Part shown: piece by piece, positions 17,713 to 26,567 of the stretch | Layout of the letters: every line of letters starts with the position of its first letter | Numbering within the stretch: position 1 is the stretch's first letter | Assembly (NCBI RefSeq): GCF_900096995.1 | Contig: NZ_OANT01000003.1 | Span: 344,631-408,630, forward strand | DNA: 64,000 nt | Direction: 5' to 3' | DNA from: Acinetobacter puyangensis | GTDB lineage: Bacteria; Pseudomonadota; Gammaproteobacteria; Pseudomonadales; Moraxellaceae | Position numbers and translations under genes: made by a program | Notes under the pieces: model-generated | The model's database searches: none | Seen by the model: only the letters and a program-made list of their open reading frames with translations | What the model was told of the DNA's origin: nothing

Positions 17713-20340
17713 TTAATCCTCTGCCTTAGGCTTGGCATTGGATTTTTTACTTTTCTTTTCAGCTTTTTTTACTTTGTCTTTTTTCTTGGCCTTGTCTTTT
17801 GCTTTAACAGCTTTTTTGTCTTTGGTCTCAGTTTTTACTTTTTTCTTTTTCGCTGGTTTTACCTGCTCAAATACCTGCTCTTCACTCGGTGCCAATACCA
17901 CAACATCTTCGACTACTGCGGCTGGTACTTTGTCTACGGCTGCTTTAACGCTACGTTTATTGCGTGCAGAAGAAGGCGCATTGTTTTGTGCTGCTACCAT
18001 TGCTGGCGTTTGTGGATTTGTTGTTTTATTTTGAGCTGTACTATTATTGCGTCTTACTGGTTTTTTCGCAGTAGAGGTATTCGCTGGGCTGGTTTGACGT
18101 GCAGGCGATGTTTTTTGCGCTGCTGTCTTCGCAGTTGATGCTGCACCAGTACGAGGGGCTTTAGCACGTACAGCACGACCTGCGGTACTTAATTGTTTAA
18201 CCAAGGCAAAATCAATTTTACGTTCTTCCAGATTGACTGCTGCAACTTTGATTTCGACTTTGTCACCAAGTGCAAAAATCTGACCATGATGTTGTCCGGT
18301 TAAACGTTGTAAGCCTGCATCATAGACAAAATAATCATCACCCAACTGGCTGATGTGAATCATGCCGTCGACATAGAGATCGGTTAAGGTGACAAACATA
18401 CCAAAGTCGGTCACTGCTGTAATGACACCGCTAAATTCTTCACCAATATGCTGTTGCATATAATGGCATTTTAACCAAGTCGTGACATCACGAGAGGCTT
18501 CATCGGCACGACGTTCGGTTTGAGAGAAATGTTCGCCCGCGGCTTCAAGTGCAGCCCCTTGCAATGGATAAGGTTTGGCAGCAAGTTTGGCCTTGATCGC
18601 ACGATGTAACAACAAATCTGGATAACGACGAATCGGTGAAGTAAAGTGTGTATAGGCATCATAGGCCAGACCATAATGTCCGGCATTTTTTGGCGTGTAA
18701 TATGCTTGCATCATGGACCGTAGCAACACGGCATGGATACTGGTCGCATCAATACGGTCTTTAGTGGCTTCAATGACCCGTTGATAATCGGCTTGAGTCG
18801 GTTGTTCCGGGAAACTTAAACCGAGTAATTTAACGTAATCACGTACTTTCTGGATACGTGAAAACTCTGGTGGCTCATGCACACGATACAACATCGGTAC
18901 TTCATTTTTAATGGCAAAGTCTGCGGCAGCGACATTGGCCAGTAACATACATTCTTCAATCAGACGATGGGCATCATTGCGTGTGCGTGGCAGAATTTGG
19001 GTAATGGCACCTTTGTCATCAAAGGTCATATAGGTTTCGACCGTTTCAAATTCCATCGCATGACGTTCGGCACGTAACTTCAATAAAGTCTGATACAGCT
19101 GGAATAAGGTGTTGACCGATTTATGTACCGCTTTGTTATCAGGAATTGCCTGTGTATCACCAGCCAGATAGCTGGCAACCTGTGTATAGGTCAGACGTGC
19201 CTGTGAATGCATCACTGCCGGATAAAACTCATATTTGGTGACTTTGCCTAAACGGGAAAGGGTTAAATCACAGACCATACACAAACGATCAACATCAGGA
19301 TTAAGTGAGCATAATCCGTTAGACAATGCTTCAGGCAGCATCGGCAAGACATAATGCGGGAAATAGACAGAAGTACCGCGTTGTTGTGCTTCATCATCCA
19401 GTGGTTTACCGACTTTGACATAATGACTAACATCGGCAATCGCCACAATCACCCGATAACCACCGCCCGGGCGTTTTTCTGCATACACCGCATCATCAAA
19501 ATCCCGTGCATCTTCACCATCAATGGTCACTAACGGCAATTCACGCAGATCAACCCGATCCTTGCGATCACGCACGCCCGGTTCTTTAAAACTTTCTGCT
19601 TCTTGAGTAACATCTTCTGGAAATTCGTAGGGCAGACCATATTCCAGAATCGTAGCAGGGATAATAATCTGGGTATCTGCTTCACCTGCCAGCGATTGTA
19701 CAATATGACCTGTGGCAAATTCTTCACGTGTTGGGTAGTCATCAATGGCAATACGAACCGAATCACCTACTTTTAGGCCGGCATGATCGACCAGTTCTTT
19801 TTCTAGTGTAATCGGCTGGTGTGTATTGGGTGCAGACGGCTGAACATAAAACTCGCCTTCATGTTCACAGAGTTCACCAATCACTTCTTTTACCTGATGT
19901 TTGATGACTTCGTTGATAAAACCCTGTGTGCGACCACGACGATCAACACTGGTCGGACGTACCCGAATGCGGTCGCCATTAAACACCAAACGGAGTTCAC
20001 GTTCAGTCAGTAATAAGTCATTATGTTCCTTGATGACAGCAAAACCCTGACCACGCTGGTTAATTTCAACCACCGCATCAAATTCCTGATCATCATTACA
20101 CAGCTGATATGTCTGACCAATCCGAATGAGTTGTCCATCACGTACCATGGCACCTAGTCGGCGGCGTAATGCTTCCAGACTGTCTTCATCTTTTAATTGA
20201 AAAGATTCGGCCACATGATCATAAGTTAATCCCTGCTCTGATTTTTCGATCAGAGATGAAATCAGTGTCCGACTTGGGATAGGATTGTCGTAACGCTGGG
20301 ATTCAAGCAAGGCCTCAGGATCATTCCATTTTTTCATCAT
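17713..20340 (-). CDS. rnr: Ribonuclease R
   Basis: 875 residues, a 3'-5' exoribonuclease of the RNB family that degrades structured RNA, acts in rRNA/tRNA quality control and trans-translation. Order: N-terminal winged helix (~20-80), two cold-shock domains, RNB catalytic core with the acidic cluster DGEDARDFDDAVYA (metal ligands), YTHFTSPIRRYPDLLLHRA, then an S1 domain (GVITAVTDFGMFVTLTDLYVDGMIHIS), ending in a ~170-residue Ala/Lys/Thr-rich disordered tail. The tail is longer than in E. coli and ends in repeated KKxK clusters, likely for RNA or ribosome binding. Start is one of two adjacent ATGs. Confidence 0.97.
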   Translation of the reverse strand: MMKKWNDPEALLESQRYDNPIPSRTLISSLIEKSEQGLTYDHVAESFQLKDEDSLEALRRRLGAMVRDGQLIRIGQTYQLCNDDQEFDAVVEINQRGQGFAVIKEHNDLLLTERELRLVFNGDRIRVRPTSVDRRGRTQGFINEVIKHQVKEVIGELCEHEGEFYVQPSAPNTHQPITLEKELVDHAGLKVGDSVRIAIDDYPTREEFATGHIVQSLAGEADTQIIIPATILEYGLPYEFPEDVTQEAESFKEPGVRDRKDRVDLRELPLVTIDGEDARDFDDAVYAEKRPGGGYRVIVAIADVSHYVKVGKPLDDEAQQRGTSVYFPHYVLPMLPEALSNGLCSLNPDVDRLCMVCDLTLSRLGKVTKYEFYPAVMHSQARLTYTQVASYLAGDTQAIPDNKAVHKSVNTLFQLYQTLLKLRAERHAMEFETVETYMTFDDKGAITQILPRTRNDAHRLIEECMLLANVAAADFAIKNEVPMLYRVHEPPEFSRIQKVRDYVKLLGLSFPEQPTQADYQRVIEATKDRIDATSIHAVLLRSMMQAYYTPKNAGHYGLAYDAYTHFTSPIRRYPDLLLHRAIKAKLAAKPYPLQGAALEAAGEHFSQTERRADEASRDVTTWLKCHYMQQHIGEEFSGVITAVTDFGMFVTLTDLYVDGMIHISQLGDDYFVYDAGLQRLTGQHHGQIFALGDKVEIKVAAVNLEERKIDFALVKQLSTAGRAVRAKAPRTGAASTAKTAAQKTSPARQTSPANTSTAKKPVRRNNSTAQNKTTNPQTPAMVAAQNNAPSSARNKRSVKAAVDKVPAAVVEDVVVLAPSEEQVFEQVKPAKKKKVKTETKDKKAVKAKDKAKKKDKVKKAEKKSKKSNAKPKAED

Positions 20341-20498
20341 TATTTATCACATTAAATTTAAGCTTTCATTTGAGTCTATCATACTTGTCTTAATCGAATC
20401 TGTGAATTTTGAAAGACTTTATATTGTATAAATTATTTAAAAATCGTACAAAAAATATATAACTAGTCAAAAAATAGAAAAAATATATTCCACAAGGC

Positions 20499-20527
20499 TT
20501 GAAGAAAGGGGATTAAGTTTGTATTAT
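20499..20527 (+). promoter_or_regulatory. Promoter of the tRNA-Ser/tRNA-Arg block
   Basis: TTGAAG, 17-bp spacer, TATTAT, then a GC-rich discriminator GGCGACC just before the tRNA-Ser gene, the layout of stringently controlled stable-RNA promoters. Confidence 0.7.
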
Positions 20528-20541
20528 GGCGACCTCGTTAC

Positions 20542-20633
20542 GGTGAGATGTCCGAGTGGCCGAAGGTGCTTCCCTGCTAAGGAGGTGTGGGCTTTATCTC
20601 CCACCGAGGGTTCGAATCCCTCTCTCACCGCCA
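20542..20633 (+). tRNA. tRNA-Ser (anticodon GCT)
   Basis: 92 nt including encoded CCA. Acceptor GGTGAGA pairs with TCTCACC, anticodon loop CCTGCTAAG gives GCT (reads AGC/AGU), a long variable arm typical of class II tRNAs (GGTGTGGGCTTTATCTCCCACC), and the T-arm GGGTTCGAATCCC. Confidence 0.97.
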
Positions 20634-20696
20634 CGAGATAATCCTTTTAAGGCTATACTTTAAAAAGATTAGTTGTTTAAAGATAATTTCTTTGAT

Positions 20697-20773
20697 GCGC
20701 TCATAGCTCAGCTGGATAGAGCACTTGGCTACGAACTAAGGGGTCGGGAGTTCGAATCTCTCTGAGCGCACCA
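20697..20773 (+). tRNA. tRNA-Arg (anticodon ACG), copy 1
   Basis: 77 nt with encoded CCA. Acceptor GCGCTCA/TGAGCGC, D-arm AGCTCAGCTGGATAGAGC, anticodon loop GGCTACGAACT giving ACG (read as ICG), T-arm GGGAGTTCGAATCTCTC. Part of the transcript starting at tRNA-Ser. Confidence 0.97.
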
Positions 20774-20813
20774 CTTTACAGTGAAATTGAAGATATTAGA
20801 TTTAAAATGGTTT

Positions 20814-20890
20814 GCGCTCATAGCTCAGCTGGATAGAGCACTTGGCTACGAACTAAGGGGTCGGGAGTTCGAATCTCTCTGAGCGCACCA
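20814..20890 (+). tRNA. tRNA-Arg (anticodon ACG), copy 2
   Basis: Sequence identical to copy 1, 40 bp downstream of it. A terminator follows at about 20913, ending the tRNA transcript. Confidence 0.97.
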
Positions 20891-20912
20891 CTTCCTGTAT
20901 AAAGGAAACAAG

Positions 20913-20947
20913 CAACTGCAATCCAATCGGAGCTGCGGTTTTTTTGT
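20913..20947 (+). terminator. Terminator after tRNA-Arg copy 2
   Basis: AACTGCA..TCC / GGA..TGCGGTT stem (one G-T pair) followed by seven T. Confidence 0.8.
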
Positions 20948-21030
20948 GTTTAAAATTTGATATTTTTAAGTGTATTGGCTATTTGCTTTATATTAATAAG
21001 AAATATTTTTTAAAATTGGAGAAAATTAAA

Positions 21031-21555
21031 ATGGCTGTACCTGAAAAAAAACAACAACTTTTATTGGCAATTGATAAAAACTTTAATCTTCTGATGAAAA
21101 AATTGCGGCAAGTACCTCCTCAATACGCATTTTTACAGGAATTGGAGGGACATGCCAAAAATACCCGTATGAGCGTGGCACAATTGGTATCTTATTTGAT
21201 TGGCTGGGGTGAACTGGTGCTGTCTTGGCATGAAAAAGAACGTCAAGGTATTCATATTGATTTCCCGGAAACAGGTTATCAATGGAATCAACTGGGATTG
21301 TTGGCACAAAAATTTTATCAGGATTATGCGGATATTACGGATTATGAGGGGCTATTACAGAAGTTGCAGCAGAATAAAGATGCATTGGTCGCATTAATAG
21401 AAAGTTTTGATGATCAACAACTTTATATGCAAACTTGGTACGGCAAATGGACACGAGGCAGAATGATCCAGTTTAATACAGCATCTCCCTATAAAAATGC
21501 TGTAGCACGTTTAAATGTATGGTTTAAGCATGGTCAATTTCTTCAAAATTATTAA
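21031..21555 (+). CDS. ClbS/DfsB family (DUF1706) four-helix-bundle protein
   Basis: 174 residues, all helical. The features 'TRMSVAQLVSYLIGWGELVLSWHEKE', 'FYQDYADITDYEGLLQKL' and the C-terminal 'KWTRGRMIQFNTASPYKNAVARLNVWFK' region place it in the ClbS/DfsB family, related to DinB-like bundles; ClbS itself protects against the genotoxin colibactin, while most relatives are uncharacterised. The start ATG follows TTGGAG; the frame is open back into the tRNA terminator but that part is not translated sensibly. It lies alone between two tRNA-Arg/terminator repeats, so it looks like a locally inserted or duplicated-out gene. Confidence 0.85.
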   Translation: MAVPEKKQQLLLAIDKNFNLLMKKLRQVPPQYAFLQELEGHAKNTRMSVAQLVSYLIGWGELVLSWHEKERQGIHIDFPETGYQWNQLGLLAQKFYQDYADITDYEGLLQKLQQNKDALVALIESFDDQQLYMQTWYGKWTRGRMIQFNTASPYKNAVARLNVWFKHGQFLQNY

Positions 21556-21625
21556 GGTTGTTTAGCAATTCGGCATTTAACGATATTATAGTTAAAAAAT
21601 AGCTGGTATAAAATTTTGAATCCTC

Positions 21626-21631
21626 TATAAT
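21626..21631 (+). promoter_or_regulatory. -10 element of tRNA-Arg copy 3
   Basis: TATAAT followed by a GC-rich discriminator GCGCCCCAC, 12 bp before the tRNA. The -35 is weak. It shows copy 3 is an independent transcription unit. Confidence 0.65.
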
Positions 21632-21643
21632 GCGCCCCACGAT

Positions 21644-21720
21644 GCGCTCATAGCTCAGCTGGATAGAGCACTTGGCTACGAACTAAGGGGTCGGGAGTTC
21701 GAATCTCTCTGAGCGCACCA
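21644..21720 (+). tRNA. tRNA-Arg (anticodon ACG), copy 3
   Basis: 77 nt, identical to copies 1 and 2, with encoded CCA. The minus-strand frame across it (ending 'RTPDPLVRSQVLYPAEL') is the well-known false protein produced from antisense tRNA sequence. Confidence 0.97.
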
Positions 21721-21792
21721 CTTCCTATATAAAAGGAAGCAAGCAACTGCAATCCAGTCGGAGCTGCGGTTTTTTTGTGTCCAAAATTTGAT
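21644..21792 (+). repeat. Direct repeat B: tRNA-Arg plus terminator (149 bp)
   Basis: Second copy of the tRNA-Arg/terminator block. It differs from copy A by a one-base indel (TATAAAGG versus TATAAAAGG) and a few substitutions, including in the terminator loop. Homology stops abruptly after AAAATTTGAT. Confidence 0.9.
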
Positions 21793-21954
21793 TGAATGCA
21801 AATTTCGACCAATGTTGCATTTATTTTTCTCTTATTTTTGTTTATAGATAAAAAATCATTGCTCACGATGAGTAATAGACAAAGACGTATTCATAGAGGA
21901 ATATCGCAAAAAGTACAGAACATTTGTATGCGAGATTAGAATGGAGTCGGACGC

Positions 21955-22956
21955 ATGCGGAATAATTCACTGTTAAACAATGTGCAAAATCATCTGGTTT
22001 TACAACCGTATAAACACTGTTCGGAAGATTGGGAGGAGATCAAATGGTGGTCTGATCAAATGTATATGCCCTATACAGTACAACCGATGGGTCAAGGTTT
22101 AAAACCCCAGTCCAGTATGCATTCGGTACAGGTCGGTAGTATGATTGTGACTCGTTTTAAATATGGTATTCCGGTACATATTTATGACTGGGATCAGGCG
22201 GCAGGTAATATTTTATTATTGACGACATTGGAAGGTCAGGGCAGTCATGCAGTGAATTCTTCACAATGGCAAACCACAAAAATTGGTGAATCCTTTTTAG
22301 CCGATTGCAGTCGTAATGATGACTACGCCATTAAGTTTGATCCGGATCATTTGCAATTGAATTTGACCATTCCGCATCAAAGTATTGCCGAATTGGTACT
22401 ACAAAATTTTGGGCATGAAGCGCCGGATCGTTTATGGCAATGTAAAACGTTTTTTGGTGGGGAAGGTTCAAGTTGGCTGGCATTATTAGGTTATCTGATG
22501 CAAAGCATTGCAGAGATTCCATCGGCACAGTTAACTCAGCGTGCCGGAGAGCATTTACAGCAGATGGTGAGTCTGCATATTTTAAATGAATGGGCAGTAA
22601 GGGCAAAAATAGATTTAACGCAAAAAGAAACAATTACACCGAAATATATTGAACGTGCCGAGCAATACATGCGGGAATATCTGCATTACAGTCCGACCAT
22701 TGCCGAAGTAGCACAGGCAGTTGGGGTAAGTATCCGCACATTATCCGCAGGATTTAAAAAATATCGGCAGAGAACAGCCAGTGAAACCATTCGTGAAATG
22801 CGTTTGCAACAGGTTCGCCAGCAATTATTAAATGCAGAGAAGACACAAAATGTTGCCGAGATTGCCCATGGCTGCGGCTATATCAATCTGGGCGATTTTG
22901 CCCGACAATACCGTTTGCGATATGGTGAATTACCATCACAAACTTTAAAAAAATAA
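21955..22956 (+). CDS. AraC family transcriptional regulator
   Basis: 333 residues. N-terminal AraC-binding-like domain (~30-220) related to the AraC_binding_2 type, and a C-terminal double helix-turn-helix (~235-330) with 'PTIAEVAQAVGVSIRTLSAGFKKYR' split over the first HTH and 'NVAEIAHGCGYINLGDFARQYRLRYGELPS' in the second. The ATG follows GGAG with 8-nt spacing. Immediately downstream is a pair of direct repeats suitable as its operator, then a serine hydrolase and an outer-membrane protein, so it is presumably their activator; inducer unknown. Confidence 0.9.
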   Translation: MRNNSLLNNVQNHLVLQPYKHCSEDWEEIKWWSDQMYMPYTVQPMGQGLKPQSSMHSVQVGSMIVTRFKYGIPVHIYDWDQAAGNILLLTTLEGQGSHAVNSSQWQTTKIGESFLADCSRNDDYAIKFDPDHLQLNLTIPHQSIAELVLQNFGHEAPDRLWQCKTFFGGEGSSWLALLGYLMQSIAEIPSAQLTQRAGEHLQQMVSLHILNEWAVRAKIDLTQKETITPKYIERAEQYMREYLHYSPTIAEVAQAVGVSIRTLSAGFKKYRQRTASETIREMRLQQVRQQLLNAEKTQNVAEIAHGCGYINLGDFARQYRLRYGELPSQTLKK

Positions 22957-22970
22957 TCAGTTGAAAAATA

Positions 22971-23000
22971 TTTGCCGATTACCGATAAGGTTTGCCGATT
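22971..23000. promoter_or_regulatory. Tandem TTTGCCGATT direct repeats, candidate AraC operator
   Basis: Two exact copies of TTTGCCGATT start 20 bp apart (two helical turns), in the gap between the AraC gene and the hydrolase gene. This spacing and orientation suit binding of an AraC-type dimer next to a target promoter. Confidence 0.6.
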
Positions 23001-23094
23001 TGCGGTAGCATTTTCAATGACCATTTCCTTACACTCAATCCAGATATCGGAGATATCCAGCAATTGATTGAGCCATATGGAATGGAGTATTGAA

Positions 23095-24279
23095 ATGAAA
23101 CAACAATTACAGCAAGCACTTGATCCTATCTTAAACCACATTACACAGGAAGATCATCCTGTTGCCGGAGTCGTTGCCGGGGTGATTGATCGCGATGAAG
23201 TATTGTATTTGAATCATGCCGGTGAGCGTGATTGTTCTACCCATAGTGCGATGACCGATGACAGTGTTTTTGCAATTTTCTCGACCACCAAAGCCATTAC
23301 CACCACAGTTGCATTGCAGCAATATGAAAAAGGTTTACTGGATCTGGATGCGCCAGCCAGAGAATATGTACCGGAAATTGGTGAACTCCAAGTGCTCGAA
23401 GGATTTGATGCACAGGGCAAGCAAATCTTAAGAAAACCCAAACATGAAATTAGTACCCGTATGCTATTGTTGCATACGGCAGGGTTTGGCTATGATTTTT
23501 TTAACGAGAAATATTTAAAACTCACTTCCGAGCAGAATTATCCCAGCATTATTTCTGCGACAAAAGCATCTATCCAGACCCCATTGTTATTTGATCCCGG
23601 TACACAATGGGAATATGGCACCAATCTGGACTGGGCCGGTCTGATTACCGAAGCCGTAGGACAAAAACGTCTGGGTCAACTAATGCAGGAGCAGATCTTT
23701 GATCCCCTTGCCATGAATGATACCGCTTTTACCCTGACGCCAAGTATGCAGCAGCGGCGTGTCAGTATGCATCATCGTTTGCCGGATGGGATCTTGAGTG
23801 CTGATCCGGAGTTTATTTTGCCACAAGAACCGGAAATCCATATGGGCGGGCATGGCTTATACTCGACTGTCAGTGACTATCTAAAATTTATTCAAATGTG
23901 GCTGAATCGTGGCACGGTCAATGGCAAACAAATCTTGCAGGAAAGTACCATTGAACTGGCATTAAAAAATGGTCTGGGTGAGATCGCCATGAAAAATCTG
24001 CCGGGTGTTATTCCAACTTTGTCTAATGATGTGGTGATGTATCCAGAGGCGAAACAAGGCTGGACATTGGGTTTTATGATCAATGAGACAGCAACCCATT
24101 CCGGTCGTCCGGCAGGCACGATTGGCTGGTGCGGTTTGGCCAATCTATATTACTGGATTGATATTCAAAATAATATTGGCGGTTATTTTGCTACGCAGAC
24201 CCTACCGTTTCTGGATGCCACAGCATATAACGGATTTTTGCAATTTGAACAGGCCGTAAATCGTATCGTCCAGCAGTAA
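23095..24279 (+). CDS. Serine hydrolase, class C beta-lactamase/EstB-like
   Basis: 394 residues of the beta-lactamase/transpeptidase-like family. The SxxK motif is S63-TTK66 (FSTTKAIT), the second motif YGT/N is in WEYGTNLDWAG, and a third, HSGRPAGTIGW, stands where lactamases carry K-T-G. No signal peptide, so unlike true AmpC it should be cytoplasmic and is more likely an esterase (EstB type) than a penicillinase. The ATG chosen follows GGAG at 7 nt; an ATG nine codons upstream lacks this. It follows the AraC gene and precedes an outer-membrane protein gene. Confidence 0.88.
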   Translation: MKQQLQQALDPILNHITQEDHPVAGVVAGVIDRDEVLYLNHAGERDCSTHSAMTDDSVFAIFSTTKAITTTVALQQYEKGLLDLDAPAREYVPEIGELQVLEGFDAQGKQILRKPKHEISTRMLLLHTAGFGYDFFNEKYLKLTSEQNYPSIISATKASIQTPLLFDPGTQWEYGTNLDWAGLITEAVGQKRLGQLMQEQIFDPLAMNDTAFTLTPSMQQRRVSMHHRLPDGILSADPEFILPQEPEIHMGGHGLYSTVSDYLKFIQMWLNRGTVNGKQILQESTIELALKNGLGEIAMKNLPGVIPTLSNDVVMYPEAKQGWTLGFMINETATHSGRPAGTIGWCGLANLYYWIDIQNNIGGYFATQTLPFLDATAYNGFLQFEQAVNRIVQQ

Positions 24280-24335
24280 AAAATAAATATTTAGCAATGA
24301 TCAGTGAGATCAGTCGTTTGCACAAAGGAATGAAC

Positions 24336-25205
24336 ATGAAGAAATTAAATAATGTGGCATTAAGCCTGATGAGTCTATGTACAATCACCATGTCGGCACA
24401 TGCAGTTGATGTCGATGCCGGTGATTATGATTATGCGCCAAGTGGGGTAAATCTCGGCATTCTTTATTACCAACATGCCACACGCGATGCGATTTATGCA
24501 GGAAGCGATAGAGTCGCGGGCAATCCTGAATTGACTTCAGATATTGGCATTGCCCGATATGTACATTATATGGATGTTGCAGGTGTACATATTGCACCAC
24601 AAATTCTTGTCCCCTTTGGTCGTCTGGATGCAGGCAAGGATATCGCTGCATTAGGTAGTAGTAGCGGTATTGGTGATATTATTTTAGCCAATACATTTTT
24701 TGTCTATCATGATCCGCAATCCAGCACCACAGTAGGAATTACCCCTTATCTGTATTTACCCACCGGACAATATAATAAAAATGATGCTTTAAATCTGGGA
24801 GAGAATCGCTATAAGTTGATCTTACAAGGCGCCTATACCACCAAACTGAATCCACAACTTGCATGGGATGCGATTGCTGATGTCACGTTCTATGGAAAAA
24901 ATGATGACATTGCTGGCGGTGGTGATTTAAAACAGGATATGGGCTATCAGTTACAAACCAATTTACGTTATAAAATAACCGATAAAGTGGATATACGCGG
25001 TGGCCTATCCTATGCTGATGCCGGGGATAGTAAACTCAATGGTATAGAATCGGACAGTAATACACAAAGCAAGTTCTGGATTGGTACAGGGATTAATCCG
25101 ACTGCCAGTACACAATTGATCGTTAATTATGGTCAGGACTTTAAAGTGGAAAATGGCTTTAAGGAAGATAACCGGATTAACTTGCGCTTTATGAAAGTTT
25201 TTTAA
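24336..25205 (+). CDS. Outer-membrane protein, phenol-degradation MetA-like 'transporter' family
   Basis: 289 residues. Signal peptide cleaved after MSAHA, then a repetitive beta-strand pattern with aromatic girdles ending in RINLRFMKVF with C-terminal Phe, so an outer-membrane barrel. It resembles the 'phenol_MetA_deg' family often found near catabolic genes and annotated as transporters. AAGGA sits correctly before the chosen ATG. With the preceding hydrolase it probably forms one operon under the AraC regulator: uptake of an ester followed by hydrolysis is a plausible but unproven scenario. Confidence 0.8.
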   Translation: MKKLNNVALSLMSLCTITMSAHAVDVDAGDYDYAPSGVNLGILYYQHATRDAIYAGSDRVAGNPELTSDIGIARYVHYMDVAGVHIAPQILVPFGRLDAGKDIAALGSSSGIGDIILANTFFVYHDPQSSTTVGITPYLYLPTGQYNKNDALNLGENRYKLILQGAYTTKLNPQLAWDAIADVTFYGKNDDIAGGGDLKQDMGYQLQTNLRYKITDKVDIRGGLSYADAGDSKLNGIESDSNTQSKFWIGTGINPTASTQLIVNYGQDFKVENGFKEDNRINLRFMKVF

Positions 25206-25239
25206 ACGCTGTTTAAAATATAATTCTCCTTAAAGAGAG

Positions 25240-25273
25240 GCTTCTTGTTCAGATCATGACAAGAAGCTTTTTT
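25240..25273 (+). terminator. Rho-independent terminator after the outer-membrane protein gene
   Basis: GCTTCTTGT / ACAAGAAGC stem, 10-nt loop, then TTTTTT. Confidence 0.88.
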
Positions 25274-25341
25274 AATGACCAGCATCAAGGTTTCCTCTTG
25301 TCATCACTCCCGCCATACAGTAAGGTTAAGCCAAATTTTTA

Positions 25342-25857
25342 ATGCATGTGATTACAATGACAGACATCGCACCAAGTTTTAGTTGCCGTTATCATTTAAG
25401 TCTGGAAGAGGCCAAAGAAGGCTTTGCGCTAGCAACATTCGGCAAGAAAAAATTTGCCCGTTATATTACGCCACTGATTAGTATTGCCATTATTATTTGG
25501 GGCATAACTTTGGGAATGACTGGCGTAGGCAAGTTTTATGTGGTGTTAGGGGCATCTTTTCTCGTCTTGCAGTTGGTTCTACGTTTTATCTTCTTGCCGA
25601 AAATGTTTTCAAGGCAATATACCAAATATAAATTTGGTGAAATGGAACAAGGGATCGATTTATATCAAAATCATGGGATATTAATTGCCGCAGGACGCCA
25701 GCAGAATTTTAACTATAGTGATGTGGTAAAGTTTATGGTTGGTAAAGTGAGTTATCTGATTGAGCTCAAAGACAAGACCGTGGTGATCTTATCTAAAGAT
25801 GCGGTTGCAAAAACAGGTCAGCAGGCATTTTTTGAATCAGCATTTCATCAACGTTGA
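25342..25857 (+). CDS. YcxB-like membrane protein
   Basis: 171 residues: a short cytoplasmic N-terminal segment, two membrane helices (~40-80), and a C-terminal beta-rich domain of the YcxB type (from about residue 95, with 'GILIAAGRQQNFNYSDVVKF' and 'YLIELKDKTVVILSKDAV'). The family has no known function. The start could also be the ATG five codons downstream (25357); neither has a clear ribosome-binding site. Confidence 0.75.
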   Translation: MHVITMTDIAPSFSCRYHLSLEEAKEGFALATFGKKKFARYITPLISIAIIIWGITLGMTGVGKFYVVLGASFLVLQLVLRFIFLPKMFSRQYTKYKFGEMEQGIDLYQNHGILIAAGRQQNFNYSDVVKFMVGKVSYLIELKDKTVVILSKDAVAKTGQQAFFESAFHQR

Positions 25858-25898
25858 AATAACAAAGTCTGCTTTAATATAAAACACAAGGAGTCATC

Positions 25899-26540
25899 AT
25901 GATGTCTGTTCAACCGTCAAAAATCGTCTGTGTTGGGCGTAATTATGCCGATCATGCCAAAGAATTAGGCAATGCCATTCCAGATTCTCCGGTACTTTTT
26001 ATCAAGCCACCAAGCAGTCTAATTTCCCTGACAGACGGGATTGAATGGAATCAGGCATTGGGTGAATGTCATTTTGAATGCGAATTATGTTTGCGTATTG
26101 ATCAGCCATTATCCAAACAAAATGATCCACAATTGGCATTGCAGGCTGTTGGTGCAGTGACACTGGGATTGGATCTGACTTTGCGTGATTTACAAAATAC
26201 TTTAAAAAATAAAGGACAACCCTGGGAACGTGCCAAAGCTTTTGATGGTGCTTGTGTGCTTGCAGACTGGGTGGATGTCAGTGAGATTACCGACTGGCAA
26301 AATATCGAGTTTAGTTTTGCTCAAAATGGTCAAATCAAACAACAGAGTTTTACGCATGATATGCTGTTTGATGTGGCAACTTTATTGGTGGATATCAGTC
26401 AAAGTTTTAGCCTACAGGTCGGTGATGTGATTATGACCGGTACGCCAAAAGGTGTTGCTGCATTACATCCCAAAGATCAACTGCTACTGAGCTTAAAAAC
26501 ACAAAAAGCTTCGCATCAGTGGCAAACCTTTTGTAAATAA
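25899..26540 (+). CDS. Fumarylacetoacetate hydrolase family protein
   Basis: 213 residues, the compact FAH/YcgM type. N-terminal 'KIVCVGRNYADHAKELGN', metal ligands in 'CHFECELCLRI' (the E-x-E pair), and the C-terminal VGDVIMTGTPKGVAAL motif. Members are hydrolases or decarboxylases of acylpyruvates or 2-oxo acids (some act as oxaloacetate decarboxylase/tautomerase); exact substrate unknown. RBS AAGGAG is strong. It is probably monocistronic, ending before a bidirectional terminator. Confidence 0.92.
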   Translation: MMSVQPSKIVCVGRNYADHAKELGNAIPDSPVLFIKPPSSLISLTDGIEWNQALGECHFECELCLRIDQPLSKQNDPQLALQAVGAVTLGLDLTLRDLQNTLKNKGQPWERAKAFDGACVLADWVDVSEITDWQNIEFSFAQNGQIKQQSFTHDMLFDVATLLVDISQSFSLQVGDVIMTGTPKGVAALHPKDQLLLSLKTQKASHQWQTFCK

Positions 26541-26567
26541 AATATAAACTTGATTTTTTCGATCCAG

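Larger units (their letters stand above)
20814..20961 (+). repeat. Direct repeat A: tRNA-Arg plus terminator (148 bp)
   Basis: The whole block from the tRNA-Arg first base through the AACTGCA/TGCGGTT terminator to AAAATTTGAT recurs at 21644-21792 with only a handful of changes. The two copies bracket the ClbS/DfsB-like gene. Confidence 0.9.

Noticed and set aside
17707..18138. Plus-strand frames rich in Phe/Cys opposite rnr
   Set aside because: They are the reverse complement of the Lys-rich tail of RNase R; no ribosome-binding site or homology.
21648..21866. Minus-strand 72-residue frame ending 'LREIRTPDPLVRSQVLYPAEL'
   Set aside because: Antisense of a tRNA-Arg; this peptide is a well-known false annotation.
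23095..24279. AmpC-type beta-lactamase
   Set aside because: No signal peptide, and the third motif is not KTG; an EstB-like esterase is the better fit.
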